A stretch of DNA of 64,000 nt from positions 62,001 to 126,000 of the forward strand of contig NZ_JAGPXE010000007.1 in assembly GCF_018070075.1 (NCBI RefSeq), given 5' to 3'. The stretch is from Saccharopolyspora endophytica (GTDB lineage: Bacteria; Actinomycetota; Actinomycetes; Mycobacteriales; Pseudonocardiaceae). Below, piece by piece: positions 24,311-34,609 of this stretch. Each line of letters opens with the position of its first letter. The stretch's first letter is position 1. Made by a program: the position numbers and the translations under genes. Below the pieces are notes generated by a model, which was given only the letters and a program-made list of their open reading frames with translations, had not been told where the DNA came from and ran no database searches.

Positions 24311-24346
24311 CGAAAGGCCCCGGCCCCTCTGGACCGGGGCCTTTCG
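24311..24346 (+). terminator. Terminator downstream of prs
   Basis: CGAAAGGCCCCGG (24311-24323) pairs with CCGGGGCCTTTCG (24334-24346) around a 10-nt loop. It lies 16 nt past the prs stop and is followed by a short pyrimidine stretch. It can also serve the convergent nitroreductase gene. Confidence 0.85.
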
Positions 24347-24395
24347 CCGTCTCGGGGCGAGGAAGTTTTCATGAGAACTTCGGCGACAACGGGGG

Positions 24396-25001
24396 TCAGA
24401 GGGTGGTGACGACCTCGTCGTAGTCGAGGCGGGGCAGGCGCTCCATCCAGGGGTTCTCGCCGGGCTTGCCGATGTTGGCGACGACCAGGGCCTGCTGGTC
24501 GCCCTCCGGGAAGAACTCGGCGTTGATGCCCGCGGCGTCCAGCCCGGTCATCGGGCCGACGGCGAGCCCTGCGGCCCGGACGCCGAGGAAGAAGTAGCCG
24601 GCCTGCAGCGTGGCGTTCAGCTTCGCGTTCTGCTCCCGGAAAACCGGGTCGGCGAAGATGTCCTTGGCCTCGGGCTTGTGCGGGAAGACCTTCGGCAGGT
24701 TCTCGTGGAACTCGGTGTCCGCTGCCAGGATCGCGACCAGCGGAGCCTGCTCGGTCTTGGCCCGGTTGCCCTCCATCAGGTGCGGCAGCAGGCGCTGCTT
24801 GGCCTCGGCCGAGCGCAGCAGCACGATCCGCAGCGGCTGCTGGTTCATCGAGGTCGGGGCCCACTTGACGAGGTCGTAGATCGCCTGGACCTGCTCGTCG
24901 GTCACGGGCTCGTCGCTGAAGGAGTTGGCGGTGCGGGCCTCGCGGAACAGCAGGTTCTGGGCCTCGGCGTCGAGGGCGAGCTCGGACTGGGACAGGGTCA
25001 T
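24396..25001 (-). CDS. Nitroreductase family protein (RutE/HadB-like malonic semialdehyde reductase family)
   Basis: 201 aa from ATG at 25001, with AGGAG 8 nt upstream; the longer frame has no ribosome-binding site. It is an FMN-dependent nitroreductase fold: REARTANSFSDEPV, WAPTSMNQQPLRIVLL (flavin contacts), AGYFFLGVRAAGLAVGPMTG and NIGKPGENPWMERLPRLDYDEVV. The last block and overall length match the RutE-like subgroup rather than NfsB. The gene is monocistronic and no pyrimidine catabolic genes are adjacent, so the substrate stays open. Confidence 0.85.
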   Translation of the reverse strand: MTLSQSELALDAEAQNLLFREARTANSFSDEPVTDEQVQAIYDLVKWAPTSMNQQPLRIVLLRSAEAKQRLLPHLMEGNRAKTEQAPLVAILAADTEFHENLPKVFPHKPEAKDIFADPVFREQNAKLNATLQAGYFFLGVRAAGLAVGPMTGLDAAGINAEFFPEGDQQALVVANIGKPGENPWMERLPRLDYDEVVTTL

Positions 25002-25405
25002 GGGGTCACTCCTGGGCGATCGGGCGGTCTCACCGGCCGGTAGGCGGACTTCCCGGCCACACGTCACCAACATTCTTGAACTGTCAACGATTCCCGGTGA
25101 AGGGGCCTGTAAGCGGAGTCACCGCGACGACCCGTTCGGGCGTCGTGTCCACCCGTGCGAAAACGGCTATGCAAGCACCGTTTAGACTATTCGGGTTGCC
25201 TCGGCGAGGTCGGGACGTACGCCCGGCGTGATCGGCGCGGTGGCACGGTGACGGTCGGTCGAATTCTCCTCCGGCGCACTGATGTCGCGCACTCTCCTGG
25301 TGCCGTTTCCACCGGCACCGGTCGATCACCCCAGTAGCGCGCCCCACCGCCGCAGGCCAGCGAACAACTCACGTTCCGCCCGACGTCTTCAAGGAGTGCA
25401 CCACC
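25002..25405. other. Divergent intergenic region between the nitroreductase and L25 genes
   Basis: 404 bp without a credible gene. TAGACT at 25183-25188 may be a -10 box reading toward rplY, leaving a leader of about 210 nt. TTGACA on the minus strand (25082-25087) may be a -35 box reading toward the nitroreductase gene. AAGGAG at 25391-25396 is the rplY Shine-Dalgarno. Confidence 0.45.
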
Positions 25406-26020
25406 GTGTCCGAGGTAACCATCGCAGTCGAGCAGCGCAACGAGTTCGGCAAGGGAGCGGCTCGCCGCACCCGTCGTGCCGGCCAGATCCCCGCGGTCCT
25501 CTACGGCCACGGCTCCGACCCGAAGCACCTGTCGCTGCCCAGCGTCGAGTTCGCCCGCGCCATCCGTGAGAACGGCCACAACGCGGTGCTGACGCTCGAG
25601 GTCGCGGGTTCCGGCAAGGAGCTCGCGCTGACCAAGACCATCACCGCCCACCCGATCAAGGGCTACATCGAGCACGTCGACCTGCTGCTGGTCAAGCGCG
25701 GCGAGAAGGTCACCGTCAACGTCCCGATCGTCGTCTCCGGTGACGCCGCCTCCGGCGCCCTGGTCAGCCAGGAGCTCACCGAGGTCGAGGTCGAGGCCGA
25801 GGCCCTGCACATCCCGGAGCAGATCGAGCTGTCGATCGAGGGCGTCGAGATCGGCACCCAGCTGCACGCCTCCGACCTGAAGCTGCCCAAGGGCACGACC
25901 CTGGTGTCCGACCCGGAGACCATGGTCGTCAACGTCTCCGAGGCCTCGGCCTCCATGGAGGAGGACTCCGCTTCCGAGGGCGAAGAGGCCGCCGAGGAAG
26001 CGGCTTCCGAAGAAGCCTGA
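25406..26020 (+). CDS. rplY: 50S ribosomal protein L25 (general stress protein Ctc form)
   Basis: 204 aa from GTG at 25406, with AAGGAG 9 nt upstream. The N-terminal L25 5S rRNA-binding domain (RNEFGKGAARRTRRAGQIPA, AVLYGHGSDPKHLSL) is followed by the TL5/Ctc C-terminal domain (about 95-185), then an acidic, Glu/Ala/Ser-rich tail of about 25 residues. It binds 5S rRNA in the ribosome. It is followed 85 nt later by pth, a common actinobacterial pair. Confidence 0.96.
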   Translation: MSEVTIAVEQRNEFGKGAARRTRRAGQIPAVLYGHGSDPKHLSLPSVEFARAIRENGHNAVLTLEVAGSGKELALTKTITAHPIKGYIEHVDLLLVKRGEKVTVNVPIVVSGDAASGALVSQELTEVEVEAEALHIPEQIELSIEGVEIGTQLHASDLKLPKGTTLVSDPETMVVNVSEASASMEEDSASEGEEAAEEAASEEA

Positions 26021-26105
26021 GCCTGACGACGTCGGGCGCTCCCGCGCCGTCCCCCAACCGGGGGGCGGCGCGGGTTCTGCCTCGGCAAGAGGGAGACTTA
26101 CTTCC

Positions 26106-26681
26106 GTGACCACTGCGGACGCGGTTTCTGTGATCGTCGGGCTGGGCAATCCCGGTCCGCGCTACGAGGGCAACCGGCACAACATCGGCTTCCTCGTCGC
26201 GGACGAGCTGGCCGCTCGCGTCGGCGGCAAGTTCAAGTCCCACAAGTCCGGTGCCGACGCCGTCGAAGGGCGGCTGGGCGGCGCCCGGTCCGTGCTGGTC
26301 AAGCCGCGTTCGTTCATGAACCTCTCCGGCGGCCCGGTCGCCGGCGCGGTGAAGTTCTTCAAGACAGCGCCCGAGTCGCTGATCGTCATCCACGACGAGC
26401 TGGACCTGCCCTACGGCACGATCCGGATCAAGCAGGGCGGCGGCGAGAACGGCCACAACGGGCTGCGCTCCATCTCCAAGTCCCTGGGCACCCGCGACTA
26501 CCTGCGGGTCCGCTTCGGCGTCGGGCGCCCGCCCGGCCGGATGGACCCCGCCGACTACGTGCTCAAGGACTTCTCCGGCACCGAGCGCAAAGAGCTCGCC
26601 TACTTCATCGACCTCTGCGCCGACGCGGTGGAAGCGCTGGTCACCAAGGGCCTGGAAGCCGCCCAGAACGAGTTCCACTGA
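26106..26681 (+). CDS. pth: Peptidyl-tRNA hydrolase
   Basis: 191 aa from GTG at 26106. It frees tRNA from peptidyl-tRNA dropped from ribosomes. The signature VGLGNPGPRYEGNRHNIGF carries the catalytic His25; KPRSFMNLSGGPV and HDELDLPYG (Asp of the catalytic set) and GGGENGHNGLRSI follow. The length is normal for bacterial Pth. A GAGGGAGA sequence precedes the start. The gene follows rplY in the same direction. Confidence 0.97.
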   Translation: MTTADAVSVIVGLGNPGPRYEGNRHNIGFLVADELAARVGGKFKSHKSGADAVEGRLGGARSVLVKPRSFMNLSGGPVAGAVKFFKTAPESLIVIHDELDLPYGTIRIKQGGGENGHNGLRSISKSLGTRDYLRVRFGVGRPPGRMDPADYVLKDFSGTERKELAYFIDLCADAVEALVTKGLEAAQNEFH

Positions 26682-26717
26682 CCCCGCTCTGACGCGATCG
26701 CGGGTCCGAACCGCCCC

Positions 26718-28373
26718 TCACCGATGCGGTACCAGGTCCGCCGTGGCCGCCCGGCGGAGCTTCCCCGACGGCGTCTTCGGGAGCGTCCCCGGCGGCAGCA
26801 CGACGACCTCCGCGGGGCGGACGCCGACGGCGTCGACGATGCGGGACACGACCTCCTTGCGCAGCGCCTTCTCCGCGTCCTCCGAACCCGCCTGCTTGGA
26901 CTCCAGCACCACCGCGAAGCGCTCGCGCCTGCTGCCCGCCTCCAGCCGGACCGCCGCCGCGTTGCCGGCGCGGACCCCCGGGACCTCGCAGGCGGCCCGC
27001 TCGATGTCGACCGGGTAGATGTTGCGGCCGCCCATGATGATCACGTCCTTGCGACGCCCGCAGATCACCACCTGACCGTCGGCCAGGTACCCCTCGTCGC
27101 CGGTGTCCAGCCAGCCGTCGGCGTCCTGCACCTCCTGCGGACCGTCCACCGTGAGGTAGCCCGGGGTGACGGCCTCGCCGCGGATGCGCAGCCGCCCGAC
27201 CTGCCGGTCGGCGAGCTCCTCCCCCGCGTCGTCGACGACGTCGACCTCCAGGCCCGGCAGCGGGTGCCCCAGCAGCGCGAACCGGCGCGCGTGCGGTTCC
27301 TCGGAATCGACCGGCTCGGCGACGTGCCGCTTCTCCAAGCCCTCGGCGTCGACCACGTCGGTCTCCAAGCCGCGACGCAGCGGGGCGAACGAGACCGCGA
27401 GGGTCGCCTCGGCCATGCCGAAGGCGCACACCATGCAGTCCGGGGTGAGGCCGAAGCGCGCCCCGGCGTCGGTGAACGCCTGCGCCGCCGCGGGATCGAT
27501 GGGCTCGGCCCCGTTGAGCGTGAAGCGCAGGCTCGACAGATCGAAGTCCTCGTCGGCTCGCGCCATCCGGCGGCCGACGACGGCGTAGGCGAAGTTCGGC
27601 GCGGCGGTGACCGTGGCGCGGTACTTGCTGATCAGCTGCGGCCACACCAGCGGTCCGGCCAGGAAGTCCGACGGGGTGATCTTGACCGTGGTCATGCCGA
27701 TCGCCATCGGCACGGTCAGGCAGCCGACCATCCCCATGTCGTGGAACAGCGGCAACCAGGACACCGCGACGTCGTGCTCCGGGTCGAGCTCGGCGGCGGT
27801 GACCATCGCGCGCAGGTTGGCGTTGAGGTTGCGGTGGGTGATCCGGACGGCCTTCGGATCGGCGGTGGACCCGCTGGTCAGCTGCAGCAGCGCCGTCTCG
27901 TCCTCGCCGACCTCGACCGGCCCGGCCAGCGGCTCCGCGTCGGTGGCGGCGAGACCGGCGAGGTCGCGGTAGGCGATGCCGTTGTCTTCCAGCACCCCCG
28001 CCAGCTGCTCGAACGGCGGGCCGAGCAGCACCAGCCGCGCGCCGATCATCTTCAGCACCTTGAGGGTGTCCTCGGCCCAGTGCCCGAGGTCGGTGCGCGG
28101 CGTCGGCTGGTGCAGCATCGTCACGCTGCCACCGCCGAGCCACACCGCCTGCACGGCGGGACCGATCAGACCGGGATCGGCGGCCAGGATCGCGACGGCC
28201 GCACCGGGCCGGAGCTGCTCACCCAATCCACCGGCCATCCGCAGCGCGGCGTCGTGCACCTGCGCCCAGCTCCGGAACAAGGGCTCCGCGGGCTCTCCGG
28301 TGATGAGCCCGCGAGCCCCTTCACCGGAGTTCCGCCGAGCCGACGCCACCAAGGTCTCCACGAACCGACTCAT
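26718..28373 (-). CDS. Fatty-acyl-AMP ligase (FadD/FAAL-type adenylating enzyme)
   Basis: 551 aa from ATG at 28373. ANL-superfamily motifs: LQLTSGSTADPKAVRITHRNL (P-loop-like A3), the ANL core with LNGAEPIDP and FGMAEATLAV, then WLDTGDEGYLADGQVVICGRRKDVIIMGGRNIYPVDIE and a C-terminal PKTPSGKLRRAAT with the adenylation Lys. The lineup resembles mycobacterial fatty-acyl-AMP ligases that load fatty acids on PKS/NRPS carriers, but no such system is adjacent. The gene is solitary and converges with pth. Confidence 0.85.
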   Translation of the reverse strand: MSRFVETLVASARRNSGEGARGLITGEPAEPLFRSWAQVHDAALRMAGGLGEQLRPGAAVAILAADPGLIGPAVQAVWLGGGSVTMLHQPTPRTDLGHWAEDTLKVLKMIGARLVLLGPPFEQLAGVLEDNGIAYRDLAGLAATDAEPLAGPVEVGEDETALLQLTSGSTADPKAVRITHRNLNANLRAMVTAAELDPEHDVAVSWLPLFHDMGMVGCLTVPMAIGMTTVKITPSDFLAGPLVWPQLISKYRATVTAAPNFAYAVVGRRMARADEDFDLSSLRFTLNGAEPIDPAAAQAFTDAGARFGLTPDCMVCAFGMAEATLAVSFAPLRRGLETDVVDAEGLEKRHVAEPVDSEEPHARRFALLGHPLPGLEVDVVDDAGEELADRQVGRLRIRGEAVTPGYLTVDGPQEVQDADGWLDTGDEGYLADGQVVICGRRKDVIIMGGRNIYPVDIERAACEVPGVRAGNAAAVRLEAGSRRERFAVVLESKQAGSEDAEKALRKEVVSRIVDAVGVRPAEVVVLPPGTLPKTPSGKLRRAATADLVPHR

Positions 28374-28435
28374 GTGACGCAGCTTACGATCCGGAAAACC
28401 CGGAGGCACGCCTCAACGCCCGACCGTGCACACCG

Positions 28436-28475
28436 AAAACTCCCGCAATCGGGGAACGGATTACCGGAGCAATCC
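28436..28475. repeat. Short intergenic repeat with two small hairpins
   Basis: AAAACTCCCGCAATCGG at 28436-28452 is followed by CGGATT-ACCGGAGC-AATCCG. It resembles sequences at 31434-31448 and 51579-51595. It lies upstream of the acyl-AMP ligase and downstream of the ABC-F gene, both on minus. Confidence 0.45.
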
Positions 28476-28551
28476 GTCACCTCCGTCGAGAGCGGAGCGT
28501 TCCGATCACACCGTCGGGGAGTTCCAGGCTGCGGAGAGCCGCCGGGTTCAG

Positions 28552-30330
<1,779 letters not shown>

Positions 30331-30349
30331 CGAGGTTTCGACTACTCCA

Positions 30350-31315
30350 TCACGCGTGGACTTGGGGCGGGGTGGGGCGATGGGCCGGCTCCTCGGAGAC
30401 GACCTTGGCCCCCGGCACCGGGCCGTGCGCGACGCGGACGGTCCGGCAGACGCCCGCGCCCGAGAGCTCCGCGGCGACCCGGACCGCCTCGTCGGAGTCG
30501 GTGCACAGGAAGGCGCAGGTCGGGCCGGAGCCCGAGACGATGCCGGCCAGCGCGCCCGCCTGCACGCCCGCGCGCAGCGTGCGGCGCAGGCCCGGGCGCA
30601 GCGAGACCGCCGCGGATTGCAGGTCGTTGCCCAGCAGCAGCGCGAGCTGCCGGGGATCGCCGGAGGCCAGCGCCTCCAGCAGGGGTTCCACCTCACCGAT
30701 GCGGCCGTTGCCGTTGTCCGCGCGGAGCCGGTCCAGCTCGCCGTAGACGCCGGGTGTGCTCAGGCCTTCGCGGTCGAGCGCGATGACCCAGTGGTAGGTG
30801 TGCCGGGCCAGGACCGGGACCAGCCGCTCGCCGCGCCCGGTGCCCAGGGCGGTGCCGCCCTGCAGCGAGAACGGCACGTCGCTGCCGATCTTGCCGGCGA
30901 GCTCGCTGAGCTCGTCGCGGCCCAGTTCCAGCCGCCAGAGCTGGTTGACCGCCTGCAACGTGGCGGCGGCGTCGGCGCTGCCACCGGCCATGCCGCCGGC
31001 GACCGGGATGCCCTTGTTGATCGAGATCCGCACGCCGGGATTCTCCGGATCGCGCCCGCAGTGCTCGGCCAGCAGTCGCACCGCTTTCCACGCGAGGTTC
31101 TCCGGTCCGGTGGGGACCTCGTCGGCTCCCTCGCCCTTGACCTCGATGGCCGGCTCGTCCGCCGCCACCACCGTGACGTCGTCGGTCAGCGACAGAGCCT
31201 GGAAGACGGTGACCAGCTCGTGGTAGCCGTCCGGACGCGCGTCACCCACCGAGAGGTGGAGGTTCACCTTCGCCGGGACGCGGACGGTGATCGGTGTAGG
31301 AACCACGGAGAGCAC
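30350..31315 (-). CDS. ispE: 4-diphosphocytidyl-2-C-methyl-D-erythritol kinase
   Basis: 321 aa from ATG at 31315. It phosphorylates CDP-ME in the MEP isoprenoid pathway. GHMP kinase features are [24 protein letters not shown] at the N-terminus, the phosphate loop [21 protein letters not shown] and a C-terminal [12 protein letters not shown]. The length is normal. rsmA, usually its neighbour in actinobacteria, lies about 3.4 kb upstream here because the metNIQ operon is inserted between them. Confidence 0.96.
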   Translation of the reverse strand: MLSVVPTPITVRVPAKVNLHLSVGDARPDGYHELVTVFQALSLTDDVTVVAADEPAIEVKGEGADEVPTGPENLAWKAVRLLAEHCGRDPENPGVRISINKGIPVAGGMAGGSADAAATLQAVNQLWRLELGRDELSELAGKIGSDVPFSLQGGTALGTGRGERLVPVLARHTYHWVIALDREGLSTPGVYGELDRLRADNGNGRIGEVEPLLEALASGDPRQLALLLGNDLQSAAVSLRPGLRRTLRAGVQAGALAGIVSGSGPTCAFLCTDSDEAVRVAAELSGAGVCRTVRVAHGPVPGAKVVSEEPAHRPTPPQVHA

Positions 31316-31429
31316 ACCAAGAGCCTACGTGGCCGGAGAACCTCACCGCCCACTTCCCTGCGCACAGCCCCACCCCAGCCACAAATCCCCCGGTGACCGG
31401 CCACCCGAACCCGCCACCCCGGGGACCCT

Positions 31430-31493
31430 GATTACTCCCGTATTCCGGTCCCCGATTACGGCCGCAATCGGGGACCGGAATACGGGAGTAATC
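31430..31493. repeat. Perfect 28-bp inverted repeat (large hairpin)
   Basis: A 28-nt arm at 31430-31457 (starting GATTACTCCCGTATTCCGG) is an exact reverse complement of 31466-31493, separated by the 8-nt loop ACGGCCGC. It lies between ispE and metQ, both on minus, and is separate from the metQ terminator. No flanking target duplication was recognised. Confidence 0.85.
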
Positions 31494-31501
31494 GGACGGG
31501 T

Positions 31502-31540
31502 GAGGGCCGGGGTGGTCGATGGTCGACCGCCCCGGCCCTC
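31502..31540 (-). terminator. Strong hairpin terminator of the metNIQ operon
   Basis: GAGGGCCGGGG (31502-31512) pairs with CCCCGGCCCTC (31530-31540), and GGTCGA with TCGACC inside it, giving an almost continuous 18-bp stem. It begins 18 nt after the metQ stop. Confidence 0.82.
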
Positions 31541-31557
31541 GTGTCACGCCGCAGGAG

Positions 31558-32364
31558 TCAGGAGGCGGGGACGACGGCGACGCCGCCCCACTCCTCGTTG
31601 ATGAAGTCCTTGACCTGCTGGCTGCGCAGGAGCTCGGCGAGCTTGAGCACGCGCGGGTCCTTGGCCAGCGCCGGGCTGGTCACCAGGCCGTTGGCGTAGG
31701 GGTTGCCCTGCGCGCTCTCCACCAGCAGCGGGTTCGACAGCTTCGCCTTGATCGCGTAGTTGCCGTTGACCACCGCGGCGGCCGCATCGTCGATCGAACG
31801 CGGCAGCTGGTCCGGGGACAGGTCCTTGAGCTGGATGTTCTTCGGGTTCTCCGCGATGGCGGCGTCCAGCCGGGTACCGACGGCGGCCTCCGGCTTGAGC
31901 TTGATCAGACCGCCCTGCTCCAGCAGCTTCAGGCCGCGGAACTGGTTGGCCGGGTCGTTGGACAGCGTCACCGTGGCGCCCGCGGGCAGGTCGGTCAGCG
32001 ACTTGGCCTGCTTGGAGTAGACGGCCAGCGGCTCCAGGTGCACCGGCTCGATCCAGGTGAACTCGCCGCCGCGCTCCTTGCGGTACTCCTCCAGGTACGG
32101 CACGTGCTGGAAGTAGTTCGCGTCCAGCTCGCCGTTGGCGACGGCCTCGTTCGGCCGGTTGTAGTCGTCGAACTTCTCGATCTCGATGTCGATCCCGGCC
32201 TGCTGGGCCAGGTTGTCGTCGACGTACTGCAGGATCTCGCCGTGCGGCGTGGGGCTGACGCCGATCTTCAGCGGCGCGTTGGGGTCTTCGGCGGCGGAAC
32301 CACCACCGCAGGCGGCCAGCAGAACCCCGGCCGAGGCGAGCAGTGCGGCGAAGCGCAAACGCAT
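31558..32364 (-). CDS. metQ: D-methionine-binding lipoprotein MetQ/NlpA family
   Basis: 268 aa from ATG at 32364. The lipobox is LLAAC (Cys19). The mature protein matches the NlpA/MetQ family: PLKIGVSPTPHGEILQYV, DYNRPNEAVANGELDANYFQHVPYLEEY and VNGNYAIKAKL. It captures methionine for MetNI. It lies 103 nt after metI in a three-gene import operon whose leader carries a SAM riboswitch. Confidence 0.93.
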   Translation of the reverse strand: MRLRFAALLASAGVLLAACGGGSAAEDPNAPLKIGVSPTPHGEILQYVDDNLAQQAGIDIEIEKFDDYNRPNEAVANGELDANYFQHVPYLEEYRKERGGEFTWIEPVHLEPLAVYSKQAKSLTDLPAGATVTLSNDPANQFRGLKLLEQGGLIKLKPEAAVGTRLDAAIAENPKNIQLKDLSPDQLPRSIDDAAAAVVNGNYAIKAKLSNPLLVESAQGNPYANGLVTSPALAKDPRVLKLAELLRSQQVKDFINEEWGGVAVVPAS

Positions 32365-32467
32365 GTCGTGCGTCCTTTCAACGAGCCTGTTTTTCAGGCA
32401 GGCAGAGATCGCGCACCGTCCTCGTGGGACGGACGCGGGAGGGAGAACGGGTTCGGTTCCCGGAGAT

Positions 32468-33151
32468 TCAGCCGGCGGCGGTGCGCCGGCGGTCGACGAG
32501 CTTGGCGGTGCGATCGGTGATCAGCTGCATCGCGAAGGCCAGCAGCCCGAGCACCACGACGGATCCGTAGAGGATCCGGTCGTCGTAGCCCTGGTAGCCG
32601 TCCTGGATCGCGGTCGTGCCCAGACCACCGCCGCCGATGGCACCGGCCATCGCGGCGTAGCCGATCAGCGCCACCGCGGTGACGCCGACGGCTCCGACCA
32701 GCGCGGCTCGGGCCTCGCCGAGCAGCACCGTCCACACGATCCGCAGCCTGCTGGAACCGGTCGTGATCGCGGCTTCCACCACGGTGAAACCGACCTCGCG
32801 CAACGCGTTCTGCGTCAGCCGCGCGAAGAACGGGATCGCACCGATGGTCAGCGGCACGATCACCGCGCTGCTGCCGATCGAGGTCCCGATCAGCAGCCGG
32901 GTGAACGACGCCAGCACCACCAGCAGCACCACGAAGGGCACCGAGCGCACCACGTCCACGATCACGCCGAGCACCTTGTTCAGCACCGGTTTCGGGTTCA
33001 GCCCGACCGGAGAGGTCAGGTGCAGCAGCACACCCAGCGGCAACCCGCCGACCACGGCCAGCACGGTCGCCACCAGCACCATGTAAAGCGTTTCGAGCGT
33101 TGCCTCGCCCAGTAGTTCGCCGACCTCCGACCAGGGGGTCACATCAGTCAC
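32468..33151 (-). CDS. metI: Methionine ABC transporter permease MetI
   Basis: 227 aa from GTG at 33151, overlapping metN by 4 nt (GTGA). Five hydrophobic segments are visible (about 20-50, 65-100, 100-120, 145-175, 195-215). The permease EAA-type loop includes EAAITTGSSRLRIVWTVLLGEAR, followed by YAAMAGAIGGGGLGTTAIQDGYQ, a diagnostic MetI stretch. It forms the membrane channel with MetN and MetQ. Confidence 0.94.
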   Translation of the reverse strand: MTDVTPWSEVGELLGEATLETLYMVLVATVLAVVGGLPLGVLLHLTSPVGLNPKPVLNKVLGVIVDVVRSVPFVVLLVVLASFTRLLIGTSIGSSAVIVPLTIGAIPFFARLTQNALREVGFTVVEAAITTGSSRLRIVWTVLLGEARAALVGAVGVTAVALIGYAAMAGAIGGGGLGTTAIQDGYQGYDDRILYGSVVVLGLLAFAMQLITDRTAKLVDRRRTAAG

Positions 33152-34182
33152 GCAGCAGCAACTCCGTCAACGCTCACCGGGGCGCGCCGGACGTGCGCGT
33201 CCCGCTCGATCATCCACTTCAGCGCCGCCTCGGAACGCTCACCGGTCAGGCCGATCTTGAACTTGGCGACCGGGGTGTCGCCGAGGCGGGTCAGGCCACC
33301 GCCCAGGATCGCCAGGTCGACGGCGAACCGGTTGGAGGCCTCGGGGAGCAGCGCTCCCACTGCGGCGAAGCCGACCAGCACGATCTCGGCGACCACGTCG
33401 TGGCGGCCCGAAGTCGGGCGCAGCGACTCGGCCTGGTCGGTCGGGGGCAGCAGGGTGCCGCTGACCTTGCTGCCGGGTTCGGAGACGAGGTCCAGGACCT
33501 TGCCGTGCTCGACGACCTGGCCGTCCTCGAGCACCGCGACGTCGTCGGCGATCTTGCGCACCACCGCCATGTCGTGGGTGACCACGAGGACGGTGACGCC
33601 GAGCTCGGCACGCGCGCGGTCGAGCACGGTCAGCACCGAGTCGGTGGTGGACGGGTCCAGCGCGGAGGTCGGCTCGTCGGCCAGCAGCACCGAGGGCTTG
33701 GCCGCCAGCGCGCGGGCGACCGCGATGCGCTGGCGCTGACCGCCGGAGAGCTGGTCCGGGTAGACCGACGCCTTGTCGGTCAGGCCGACGAGGTCGAGGA
33801 GTTCGCCGACGCGGTTGCGCCGCTGCGGGCCGCCGATGCCGGCGGCCTCCAGCGGCAGCGCGACGTTGCCCGCGGCGGTGCGCTGGCGCAGCAGCGAATC
33901 ACCTTGCGGCACAACGCCGATCTGCCTGCGGGCGGCGCGCAGCGCCTTGCCGTCCAGCGACACGAGGTCGGTGCCGTCGACGCGGATGGCACCGCCGTCG
34001 GGCTTCTCCAGCAGCGCGATGCACCGGGCCAGCGTCGACTTCCCCGCTCCGCTCGGTCCGACCACGCCGCACACCGAACCCGCGTTGACCTCCATCGACA
34101 CGCCGTCGAGGGCGCGGACGGTGCTGCCGTTGTGCTGGAACGACTTGGTCAGGTTCTCGACTGAGATCACGATCTGCTCCAC
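33148..34182 (-). CDS. metN: Methionine ABC transporter ATPase MetN with NIL domain
   Basis: 344 aa from a GTG at 34182; an ATG at 34224 gives 14 extra residues with only a weak AGAAG upstream, so the start is uncertain. Walker A is GPSGAGKST, the signature is LSGGQRQRIAVARAL and Walker B LLADEPTSALDP. The C-terminal part (about 245-340, ending near DVAHVRR-like sequence) is the NIL domain that binds methionine and causes trans-inhibition. It heads the metN-metI-metQ operon behind the SAM riboswitch and leader ORF. Confidence 0.94.
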   Translation of the reverse strand: MEQIVISVENLTKSFQHNGSTVRALDGVSMEVNAGSVCGVVGPSGAGKSTLARCIALLEKPDGGAIRVDGTDLVSLDGKALRAARRQIGVVPQGDSLLRQRTAAGNVALPLEAAGIGGPQRRNRVGELLDLVGLTDKASVYPDQLSGGQRQRIAVARALAAKPSVLLADEPTSALDPSTTDSVLTVLDRARAELGVTVLVVTHDMAVVRKIADDVAVLEDGQVVEHGKVLDLVSEPGSKVSGTLLPPTDQAESLRPTSGRHDVVAEIVLVGFAAVGALLPEASNRFAVDLAILGGGLTRLGDTPVAKFKIGLTGERSEAALKWMIERDAHVRRAPVSVDGVAAA

Positions 34183-34235
34183 ATCAGCTCGCGATGGCCG
34201 CGCCCGCGTTCGGGCAGCAGCCATGGGGAACTTCT

Positions 34236-34259
34236 AAGGGAAAAGGAAGAGGGGAAGGG
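34236..34259 (-). other. Pyrimidine tract between the leader ORF and metN
   Basis: On the minus strand the transcript reads a 24-nt C/U-only run here, containing CCCCUCUUCC. It is complementary to Shine-Dalgarno-like purine runs, so it could mask a ribosome-binding site until ribosomes on the leader ORF alter the fold. This role is inference. Confidence 0.4.
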
Positions 34260-34265
34260 CCAGGT

Positions 34266-34409
34266 CACATCTCGCGACGACAGGCGCAGGTCGTGCGCCT
34301 TCCGTGGTCGATGAACCGTCGCTGCGTGAGCAGTTCCCTGATGTGGGGTACCTCGAACCGGGCGTTGCCGGTGGCAGACAGGTTCGCTAACCGCGCGTTG
34401 TAATCCACA
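34266..34409 (-). CDS. 47-codon leader peptide ORF behind the SAM riboswitch
   Basis: GTG at 34409, stop TGA at 34266-34268. GGAG at 34415-34418 stands 5 nt before the GTG, an ideal ribosome-binding site, and two of its bases form the 3' strand of riboswitch helix P1. The peptide is soluble and basic. Its C-terminal part (HIRELLTQRRFIDHGRRTT, then CACRREM) resembles the LTRR-x-(H/Y)-(I/V)-D-(L/F)-x-R-x-cysteine pattern of actinobacterial leader peptides upstream of sulfur genes. No homology search was possible. It ends 83 nt before the chosen metN start. Confidence 0.7.
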
Positions 34410-34416
34410 GCTACTC

Positions 34417-34500
34417 CATCGGTCCTGGCGTTAGCACCTGCCCGCGATGGGTGGTTGCTGCGGCGTCAACAAGCCAGGTCTCTCAGCCGCTCGGGATGGA
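34417..34500 (-). promoter_or_regulatory. SAM-I (S-box) type riboswitch upstream of metNIQ
   Basis: On the minus strand P1 pairs CCATC (34500-34496) with GATGG (34421-34417). P2 pairs GCGGC with GCCGC around the kink-turn sequence UGAGAGACCUGGCUUGUUGA. AGCAACC, the P3 arm ACC/GGU, and the highly conserved AGGUGCUAACGCC follow. These are the S-box core elements in order; P4 is very short. SAM binding should stabilise P1. Because the leader ORF Shine-Dalgarno overlaps P1, translational control is likely. Confidence 0.88.
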
Positions 34501-34509
34501 TTTCCCGAA

Positions 34510-34541
34510 TAGTAGACCCCATCGACAGGGCCCGACGCAAG
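34510..34541 (-). promoter_or_regulatory. Putative promoter of the metNIQ leader transcript
   Basis: On the minus strand TTGCGT (34541-34536) and TACTAT (34515-34510) can act as -35 and -10 boxes, although the 20-nt spacer is long. A start about 7 nt downstream would put the first base near 34503, right at the 5' edge of the riboswitch. Confidence 0.45.
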
Positions 34542-34609
34542 CTGATAGCGGTCACTGACCGAAATCGTTTGCCACATCACATACCGAGCGGAGCGGGAAT
34601 TTTTCCGCA

